From: DASPJL01 sp035628645
GTDB taxonomy: Bacteria; Bacteroidota; Bacteroidia; Cytophagales; Cyclobacteriaceae
DNA: 59,340 nt
Assembly (NCBI GenBank): GCA_035628645.1
Contig: DASPJL010000044.1
Span: forward strand, 1-59,340
Direction of reading: 5' to 3'
Shown here in pieces: positions 53,437 through 59,340 of this stretch (positions within the stretch are counted from its first letter, which is position 1; each line of letters starts with the position of its first letter). The position numbers and the translations under genes were made by a program. Below the pieces are notes generated by a model, which was not told the DNA's origin, made no database searches, and worked only from the letters and a program-made list of their open reading frames with translations.

Positions 53437-54909
53437 TTATTTTCTCTCCAATTCCTTCAGGAGCTCCGGCCAGGAAGTTTTAGAAAGATACATCGAGAAT
53501 ACATCTTTTACATCAAATCCTTTTCTCACTAAGGCCTTATTCAATTCAATGATTTTTTGAGAATCCTTCCAATTCCCTTCCTTATCCTTTCTCAAGAGGT
53601 CACTTGCATATACCATTTGCAACTCAGGGAAGTATATAATCAGGTTTCTTTCGCCGGATTCGCTTCTCAGGGGAAAAATGAGCATTTTATTTAAACCTTC
53701 GCCTTGAGTAAAGTCCTGATAAATTGGATTCAATTTAAACTTGTAAATATTATTTGAATATTTATCAGGATAGGTCTCATAATTTGCTTTAAGTAACTTT
53801 TCGATAATTCCCTTATTAAGGTCAAGGGAAAAGATTGGGATGTTAGAAGCCGCGTATTCTCTAAGTCCGCCAATAACTTCCCAACTGTCTGAAGTGGATA
53901 CTACTCCTTTGAGCCAGGCGTTTGGAAACAGTTGTTTAATTTGTTTTATAGTTTCGGCAGAATGGCTCGAAGAGTATGGTGCATCCAGAATAAGCAATCC
54001 GTCACTTTGCTTTACAAAATAAGTCGAAAGTGTGTCCTTTAACTTCCAGATCCCAGGCTGAATTTCTATAGGTTTATTTGAAGGCTTTTTCTGGGTCCTT
54101 TCTTTCTGTGCCTTCACTATCTCCTGAGGAATAGTAAAATCTTTATCGTTGACCGGTTGATTTATTTTCACTTCTATAAATCTCAATGTTTTGTAAGGCA
54201 TGCCATTTTGTTCGATATTCCATTGAAGCGGATACCAGATACCGCCTTTAATACTTGCCCAATCAGAAAAAGAATAGACCGTTTTTATGTCTCCCCATAT
54301 TCCATAGTTATCATAAGGATAGGGTCGAGTAATTTCTATTGCCGTAAGTAGGTTGGTAAAACTGTTTAAATACAATTTCACAGGGAAATTTTTCCAGGAA
54401 AACCTGACTACATTATTCACGATCCCCTGAACTGTAACATGTTTATCACAATTAAGGTCTTTTGCTTTAAGTGCGGTAAAAAGAGCAGTTTCAGGACTTA
54501 AAAAAAGTTCTTCCTGAAGGCCGTCCGGTAACAATAAGGTTTCTTTATCTTCTTCCTGAAAGACTACGCCACTTATAATTACATTTCTTGTGGACTTTAC
54601 CGGAATGGTTTTAATAGATCTTCTAATTTTCCTTCCGTTTACATCCCTTATTTCTTCAAATTTTAAATATTCGACCAAATAGGGCCCTTCCGCACGTTCC
54701 GATTGGTCCATTTTATACCTGTGCCCATAACCATCCAGGTAAATACTTTTTAACGATTTTAACGTATCCCTCCCGCCCATGGCTTCTATGGCATTTTCAA
54801 TATGAATTCTGGGGCATTTTTGGAAAACCTCAGGGACAATTTCCTGAGCATTACTTACGAAAAAAAAGATACTTGAAAAGATAAAAGCTAATATGTATTT
54901 ATTGAGCAT
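53437..54909 (-). CDS. Exported metallo-beta-lactamase-fold protein lacking metal ligands
   Basis: 490 residues from the ATG at 54909, which starts a good signal peptide (MLNKYILAFIFSSIFFFVSN, then AQ); an upstream in-frame ATG at 54972 would add 21 residues and obscure it. The first ~270 residues look beta-rich (ENAIEAMGGRDTLKSLKSIY start, as in outer-membrane-linked relatives). From about 276 (IEIQPGIWKLKDTLSTYFV) the sequence follows MBL-fold hydrolases, but where these have THHHxDHxGGLR it reads STSDSWEVIGGLREY. All ligands of the first metal site are gone, so it is probably non-hydrolytic. Confidence 0.7.
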   Translation of the reverse strand: MLNKYILAFIFSSIFFFVSNAQEIVPEVFQKCPRIHIENAIEAMGGRDTLKSLKSIYLDGYGHRYKMDQSERAEGPYLVEYLKFEEIRDVNGRKIRRSIKTIPVKSTRNVIISGVVFQEEDKETLLLPDGLQEELFLSPETALFTALKAKDLNCDKHVTVQGIVNNVVRFSWKNFPVKLYLNSFTNLLTAIEITRPYPYDNYGIWGDIKTVYSFSDWASIKGGIWYPLQWNIEQNGMPYKTLRFIEVKINQPVNDKDFTIPQEIVKAQKERTQKKPSNKPIEIQPGIWKLKDTLSTYFVKQSDGLLILDAPYSSSHSAETIKQIKQLFPNAWLKGVVSTSDSWEVIGGLREYAASNIPIFSLDLNKGIIEKLLKANYETYPDKYSNNIYKFKLNPIYQDFTQGEGLNKMLIFPLRSESGERNLIIYFPELQMVYASDLLRKDKEGNWKDSQKIIELNKALVRKGFDVKDVFSMYLSKTSWPELLKELERK

Positions 54910-55139
54910 GGTTCGAAACAGATGTGTAAAAATATAAAAGGCGATTAATTTAATAGAAAAAAACAAAATCATTTAACATAAAAATCCTTTGCAGCAGTCT
55001 TTGAATGTGTCATTCTATAAAACCCTGTTAAATGTTATATATTATATTGCATTTATTAAATTATTAACTTACTTCGCACCTAAATAATTTTTTGAAATAA
55101 AATAAGCATTATACGTCTCCAAACCCGGAGGAATATTCA

Positions 55140-55196
55140 ATGCAACTAATAAAAAAACAATATACATGGAAATTTACAGCAGCAGCAACCATCTGA
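55140..55196 (+). CDS. Possible 18-residue leader or remnant peptide
   Basis: ATG at 55140 is preceded by GGAGGAA at 55127-55133, a spacing of 6 bases, very unlike the other genes of the window, which lack Shine-Dalgarno sites. The frame reads MQLIKKQYTWKFTAAATI and stops at TGA 55194. The SD can pair with CTCC at 55117-55120. The frame stays open beyond the TGA for about 28 codons, so a disrupted longer gene is also possible. Confidence 0.3.
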   Translation: MQLIKKQYTWKFTAAATI

Positions 55197-55400
55197 ATAA
55201 GTGCAGGTCTTCAAAAAAGTAAATCGGGTGCGAATAAGAGGATACTAGGGTGCCCAGGTTGTAACTGGAAAGAGAAAATATAAAAGGACAAATCAGGATG
55301 AGATCATAAACTCAACAGGTGGGTCTTTTGTAGGTCTCAGCAACTCCGCTTCCGGCGGATCTTTATCTTTAAATATTTATTTTTAATTAACATTATATTA

Positions 55401-55436
55401 CAAATAGGAAAGGACGCTTCTTTCCTATTTGTTTTT
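55401..55436 (+). terminator. Rho-independent terminator upstream of ligA
   Basis: CAAATAGGAAAG-N7-CTTTCCTATTTG is a perfect 12-bp stem followed by five T. There is no annotated gene directly upstream on the plus strand, which implies a small transcript from about 55060 to 55436. Confidence 0.85.
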
Positions 55437-55460
55437 ACCCTTTTCCTCTTTTTTTCTCTC

Positions 55461-55490
55461 TTGTATTTATTTCTGTATTTAATAGTTTTG
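55461..55490 (+). promoter_or_regulatory. Promoter of ligA
   Basis: TTG at 55461-55463, 19-base spacer, then TAGTTTTG at 55483-55490: a full match to the Bacteroidota TTG-N19-TAnnTTTG promoter. The ligA ATG is 18 bases downstream. Confidence 0.6.
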
Positions 55491-55507
55491 CATAAGCCTA
55501 TAAAACT

Positions 55508-57514
55508 ATGACCCTAGAAGAAGCTCAATCAAGAGTTCAAAGTCTTACTGAGAAAATCAATCATTACAATCAGCAGTATTATCAAAAGAGTATTTCTGAG
55601 GTTTCTGATTTTGATTTTGATCAATTGCTCGAAGAATTAGCCACCCTCGAGACGAAGTACCCTGAACTTAAGGCAAGCGACTCCCCAACACAACGGGTGG
55701 GAGGAACTATAACAAAGGAGTTCCCTACAGTTATTCACAAACATCCGATGCTTTCCCTTGGAAACACTTATTCGTTTGAAGAATTGGAAGAGTTTGATAA
55801 CCGGATAAAGAAGGCACTGGGCAATGATTATGAATATTTCTGCGAACTTAAATTTGATGGGGTTGCGCTTAGCCTGACTTATAAAAACGGCAAATTATTA
55901 AGAGGAGTAACTCGTGGTGACGGAGTAAGAGGCGATGAAATAACAAATAATGTAAAAACCATAAGGTCAATACCTCTTAAACTTCGAGGGGAAGATTTTC
56001 CTGAGGAATTTGAGGTAAGGGGTGAAGCGTTTTTGCCCACGGAAGAATTTGAAAGAATAAACAGGGAAAAGGAAGAACAAGGCGAACCTATGATGGCAAA
56101 CCCAAGGAATGGCGCTTCCGGTACACTCAAAATGCAGGATTCTTCGATAGTTTCCAAAAGAAGGCTTGATTGTTATTTGTACCAATTCCTAAGCGACAGA
56201 CAGGATAATTTAACCCATGAGCAAACGATTCAAAACCTGGAAAAATGGGGATTTAAAGTTTCTCCCACTTATAGAAAATGTAAGAATATACATGAGGTAT
56301 TTGACTATATAAAAGAGTGGGAAACCAAACGCTTCCAACTTCCCCTTGATACCGATGGAATAGTTGTCAAGATCAATGATTTTAATCAGCGACGGGAGCT
56401 TGGTTATACAGCAAAAAACCCACGTTGGGCGATAGCCTATAAATATAAAGCATTAAGCGTAGCTACCGTTCTAAAATCTATTTCCTACCAGGTTGGAAGA
56501 ACCGGTGCAGTAACGCCGGTAGCCAATTTACAGCCAGTACTTCTCGCAGGAACTACAGTTAAAAGAGCCTCTTTGCACAATTCGAATGAAATAAAAAGAT
56601 TAGACCTGAGGCTTGGCGATACGGTTTATGTAGAAAAAGGAGGAGAAATAATTCCCAAGGTTACTGGTGTAGATTTAAGCAAACGAAATCCCGATTCACA
56701 GGAAGTGGTTTATATAACAGAATGCCCGGAATGTGGAACGCAGTTGATTAGAAAAGAGGGTGAAGCAGCCCATTATTGTCCGAATGAAAAAGGTTGTCCT
56801 CCGCAGATCAAGGGAAGGATAGAACATTTCATTCAAAGAAAGGCAATGAATATAGACAGTCTGGGAGAAAGGACAATAGACCTTTTATTCCAAAATAATT
56901 TAATTAGGGATCCGGCAGATCTTTATTCCCTGAAACAAGAAGACATTTTACAACTTGAAGGTTTCAAGACAACTTCGACAAATAACCTTTTAAAAGGAGT
57001 AGAAAAATCAAAGGAAATTCCCTTTAAAAATGTGTTATTTGCTATCGGTATAAGATACGTAGGCGCTACTGTTGCTGAAAAACTGGCTGCTTATTTTAAA
57101 AACATCGATGCGATTTCCACTGCGACTTTTGAAGAGTTGATTGCGGTACCTGAAATTGGGGAAAAAATTGCTGAAAGTGTCTTAAAATATTTTGCCGATC
57201 CTGAAAACAGACTTTTTGTTGAACGTCTGAAACTTGCTGGGGTCTGCCTTGTAGCAGAAGAAGAAAAAGTTATTCAGGAAAGTAATGTATTGGAAGGCAA
57301 AACTTTTGTTATATCCGGTGTATTTGCCAATTTTGAACGTGATGATCTGAAATTCAAGATTGAAGCAAACGGAGGAAAAGTAGTCTCTGCGGTTTCCGGC
57401 AAGCTGGATTACTTACTGGCTGGTGAAAATATGGGACCTTCAAAACTAGAAAAAGCCCAAAAACTTGGAATTAAAATTATCACTGAAAGCGATTTTTTGA
57501 AAATGCTTGGATAA
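55508..57514 (+). CDS. ligA: NAD-dependent DNA ligase
   Basis: 668 residues, full length. Adenylation domain with the nucleophile Lys115 in FCELKFDGVAL; TRGDGVRGDEIT and NPRNGASGTLK follow. The OB fold is followed by the four-Cys zinc finger from CPECG (Cys406) to GCPPQ (about 431), helix-hairpin-helix repeats (IAVPEIGEKIAESV) and a C-terminal BRCT domain from about 588 (GKTFVISGVFANFERDDLK). It seals nicks during replication and repair. Head of a run with the 57585 gene and dapA. Confidence 0.98.
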   Translation: MTLEEAQSRVQSLTEKINHYNQQYYQKSISEVSDFDFDQLLEELATLETKYPELKASDSPTQRVGGTITKEFPTVIHKHPMLSLGNTYSFEELEEFDNRIKKALGNDYEYFCELKFDGVALSLTYKNGKLLRGVTRGDGVRGDEITNNVKTIRSIPLKLRGEDFPEEFEVRGEAFLPTEEFERINREKEEQGEPMMANPRNGASGTLKMQDSSIVSKRRLDCYLYQFLSDRQDNLTHEQTIQNLEKWGFKVSPTYRKCKNIHEVFDYIKEWETKRFQLPLDTDGIVVKINDFNQRRELGYTAKNPRWAIAYKYKALSVATVLKSISYQVGRTGAVTPVANLQPVLLAGTTVKRASLHNSNEIKRLDLRLGDTVYVEKGGEIIPKVTGVDLSKRNPDSQEVVYITECPECGTQLIRKEGEAAHYCPNEKGCPPQIKGRIEHFIQRKAMNIDSLGERTIDLLFQNNLIRDPADLYSLKQEDILQLEGFKTTSTNNLLKGVEKSKEIPFKNVLFAIGIRYVGATVAEKLAAYFKNIDAISTATFEELIAVPEIGEKIAESVLKYFADPENRLFVERLKLAGVCLVAEEEKVIQESNVLEGKTFVISGVFANFERDDLKFKIEANGGKVVSAVSGKLDYLLAGENMGPSKLEKAQKLGIKIITESDFLKMLG

Positions 57515-57584
57515 AGTATTCCATTAATCCCTTTACCATTTAAAACTAACTTATATCAGGAAAAAGAATTGTAAACAAGCTTAA

Positions 57585-58124
57585 ATGAATAAGTTAAAAA
57601 AATATTTCCTAGAGGCAAATAACAAAAAATACAGCAAGTCAAAAAATCAGCCGGTTCGTTTTAATATAAATTATAATCAGGCCCAAACCATTGGAATCTT
57701 ATTCTCTTCAGAAAATATTGAAAACATTGACGCTTTGACAAACTTTGTTAAGATGCTTCAACAGGATGGCAAACAAGTAAAAGCGCTTACTTTTCACCAT
57801 ACAGAAAATAAAAAAAGTTTGCACACCTATAATTTTAATCATCACGTGATTACGGATAAGGACATTTCTAATTTCGGAGAAATAAAGTCTTTTTTAGCGG
57901 ATGATTTCATAAATGCTGAATTTGATTATTTACTTTGCATCGATAATAATCCTTCCATAGTTTTTGAAAATATTTTGCAAAAAAGTAAGGCCAAATGCCG
58001 GATAGGAAAATTTATTGAGGGGCAGGGATATTATGAATTAATGATTAAAATCAATGAAAATGAAGGTACAGATGCCTTAATGAAGCAGATGTATCACTAT
58101 GTAAAGACTATTAAAAATGACTAG
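57585..58124 (+). CDS. Conserved Bacteroidota protein next to dapA (DUF6913-like)
   Basis: 179 residues, soluble, mixed alpha/beta with a basic N-terminus (MNKLKKYFLEANNKKYSKSK). Features include QTIGILFSSENIENIDALTN and FDYLLCIDNNPSIVFENILQ with KCRIGKF following. I associate it with a Bacteroidota-specific family of unknown function usually found beside dapA. Its end overlaps the start of dapA by 8 bp, so the two are coupled. Confidence 0.65.
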   Translation: MNKLKKYFLEANNKKYSKSKNQPVRFNINYNQAQTIGILFSSENIENIDALTNFVKMLQQDGKQVKALTFHHTENKKSLHTYNFNHHVITDKDISNFGEIKSFLADDFINAEFDYLLCIDNNPSIVFENILQKSKAKCRIGKFIEGQGYYELMIKINENEGTDALMKQMYHYVKTIKND

Positions 58125-59004
58125 AAGTAAGTTTGTGGGCACAGGAGTAGCTTTGGTAACTCCATTTACGGAAAAAGGGGCGATTGATTATGAAGCATTG
58201 GCAAAGGTTCTGGAATATACCGCCCAGGGAGGAGTAGATTATTATACCGTTCTTGGAACAACCGGAGAATCTGTTACTTTAGGAAAAAAAGAAAAACAAG
58301 AATTAATCAGATTTGTAGTCAACAACAATACAAAGAAGTTACCCATCCTTTTAGGGATAGGAGGAAATAACACCCAGGAAATCCTGGAATCCCTTAGTGA
58401 ACTTAACGCGGATGGGATAGATGCCATTCTTTCTGTTAGCCCCTATTACAACAAACCTTCTCAGGAAGGCATTTATCAGCATTATACTAAAATAGCTGAC
58501 AATTCCCCTTTGCCTGTCATTTTATATAATGTTCCCGGAAGGACTTCTTCGAATGTATCATCAGCAACTACGCTCCGCCTGGCGGCGCATTCCAATATTA
58601 TCGGAATAAAAGAAGCTTGCAGTGACCTTGTGCAATCTATGGAAATTGCGAAAAGTAAACCTTCCGATTTCTTATTAATATCAGGAGACGATGTTTTAAC
58701 CCTACCGATAATAGCTGTTGGCGGAGAAGGCGTGATATCCGTTGCTGCCAATGCATTTCCGAAGAAATTTACCCATATGGTTAAAAGCTGCCTGGACGCA
58801 GATTTTAAAGAAGCAAGCAGAAGCCTTTTTGAGTTCCTTGAAATCAATCCATTACTCTACTCGGAAAGCAATCCAGTGGGAGTAAAAGCGGCCCTTTCTT
58901 ATTTAGGCGTTTGTAAAGATGAAGTTCGGTTGCCGCTTGTCAAAGCATCAGAAAAGCTAAAAAAAGAAATAGAAAACGCAATAAATAAACATCAACTCCA
59001 ATAG
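58117..59004 (+). CDS. dapA: 4-hydroxy-tetrahydrodipicolinate synthase
   Basis: 295 residues, class I aldolase TIM barrel. LGTTGES with Thr48/Thr49, Tyr137 in LYNVPGRT, and Schiff-base Lys165 in IIGIKEACSD are the expected catalytic residues. It condenses pyruvate with aspartate semialdehyde at the branch point of lysine and diaminopimelate synthesis. Start ATG overlaps the preceding gene by 8 bp. Confidence 0.97.
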   Translation: MTRSKFVGTGVALVTPFTEKGAIDYEALAKVLEYTAQGGVDYYTVLGTTGESVTLGKKEKQELIRFVVNNNTKKLPILLGIGGNNTQEILESLSELNADGIDAILSVSPYYNKPSQEGIYQHYTKIADNSPLPVILYNVPGRTSSNVSSATTLRLAAHSNIIGIKEACSDLVQSMEIAKSKPSDFLLISGDDVLTLPIIAVGGEGVISVAANAFPKKFTHMVKSCLDADFKEASRSLFEFLEINPLLYSESNPVGVKAALSYLGVCKDEVRLPLVKASEKLKKEIENAINKHQLQ

Positions 59005-59097
59005 AATAAATCCTGATTATTTGAGTTTTTGACTTTGAACCAAACAACAGCCAAAATTTTTTTTGCAAAAATAACCTTAACAACAAACCAACTAAAA

Positions 59098-59340
59098 ATG
59101 AAAAAAACAACTTTAATGATGGCGCTATTTGCTGCGCTTGCTATGGTATTTACAGGATGCAAAGACGAAGAAGTTCCCGCCATTGAGTATAAAACTCAAG
59201 GATTTATAAAAGGAACTTTAGTCGGAGAAACGAGTGAAGGAGATGATTTAAATGAAAAGTTTACATATTCTCAATACTCTGGAGGCTTATTATCATATTA
59301 TAATGTAAATGAAACATTTGAAGGAGAAGATTTCTATAAT
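59098..59340 (+). CDS. Lipoprotein, 5' part (continues past the window)
   Basis: 81 codons are present with no stop. MKKTTLMMALFAALAMVF followed by TGCKDEE is a type II signal peptide with lipobox FTGC, Cys21 being the lipidated residue. The mature part (AIEYKTQGFIKGTLVGET, then TYSQYSGGLLSYYNV) looks like a small beta-rich outer-membrane lipoprotein. No function can be assigned from this fragment. The 93 bp upstream contain a TTTTTTTTGC tract that could include a -7 box. Confidence 0.8.
   Translation, partial: MKKTTLMMALFAALAMVFTGCKDEEVPAIEYKTQGFIKGTLVGETSEGDDLNEKFTYSQYSGGLLSYYNVNETFEGEDFYN

Larger units (their letters stand above)
54910..55507. other. 598-bp intergenic region with possible small transcript
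   Basis: It contains the promoter side of the MBL-fold gene, a short reading frame with an unusually good Shine-Dalgarno site (55127-55196), a TCCGC-N5-GCGGA hairpin at 55345-55359, a strong terminator at 55401-55436, and the ligA promoter at 55461. A frame without a start codon at about 55260-55386 reads to a TAA and ends SLSLNIYF, which could be a remnant of an outer-membrane protein. No known ncRNA (tmRNA, RNase P, 6S, SRP) signature was recognised. Confidence 0.45.

Noticed and set aside
55055..55436. tmRNA, RNase P RNA or 6S RNA
   Set aside because: The conserved tRNA-like ends, the RNase P core motifs and the 6S central bubble were not found.

Overview
The window looks like chromosomal DNA of a free-living member of the Bacteroidota, probably Cytophagales-like. 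The evidence is AT-rich sequence, almost no Shine-Dalgarno sites, several promoter boxes of the Bacteroidota type (TAnnTTTG), a large secreted PKD-domain protein with a type IX secretion (T9SS) C-terminal sorting domain, a SufBCDSE operon with a DUF59 protein, a TamB homologue, and Bacteroidota-type uncharacterised proteins. I had no database access; family names come from motif recognition.

Layout. 1-5.9 kb: a WYL regulator, an uncharacterised 265-residue protein and a patatin-like phospholipase, set among copies of a ~188-bp imperfect palindromic repeat. 5.97-28.2 kb: a surface-polysaccharide island. It starts with acyltransferase, cysC and cysQ (PAPS supply and PAP recycling), continues with a WecE-type aminotransferase, a FemAB/GNAT-like acyltransferase, a sulfotransferase, a methyltransferase, a Wzx-type flippase, several glycosyltransferases, a SpsF/NeuB/KdsC-like triad for a CMP-activated nonulosonic acid, and two more acyltransferase-3 proteins, and ends with a polytopic membrane protein that could be the polymerase. 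Together these predict a sulfated, acylated, nonulosonate-containing extracellular polysaccharide. 28.45-34.2 kb: a 1918-residue secreted protein with an internal colinear duplication. 34.2-37.0 kb: a second block of the same palindromic repeat in the opposite orientation, with an aldo/keto reductase gene lying inside one split copy.

37.1-59.3 kb is housekeeping DNA: a MaoC-like hydratase, an Lrp/AsnC regulator, the suf operon (sufB-C-D-S-E, DUF59, bacilliredoxin), two envelope membrane proteins (flippase-like and GT39/ArnT-like), tamB, tsaD, a metallo-beta-lactamase-fold protein that has lost its metal ligands, ligA, a small conserved protein, dapA, and the start of a lipoprotein gene.

The most unusual feature is the repeat family. 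Each element has one left arm and two competing right arms, at least 14 copies are present, and the two blocks face each other across the 28-kb surface island. Variation concentrates in the segment between the left arm and the inner right arm: one copy carries about 0.1 kb of unrelated DNA there and another carries a complete gene. No transposase, CRISPR array, tRNA or rRNA gene was recognised.
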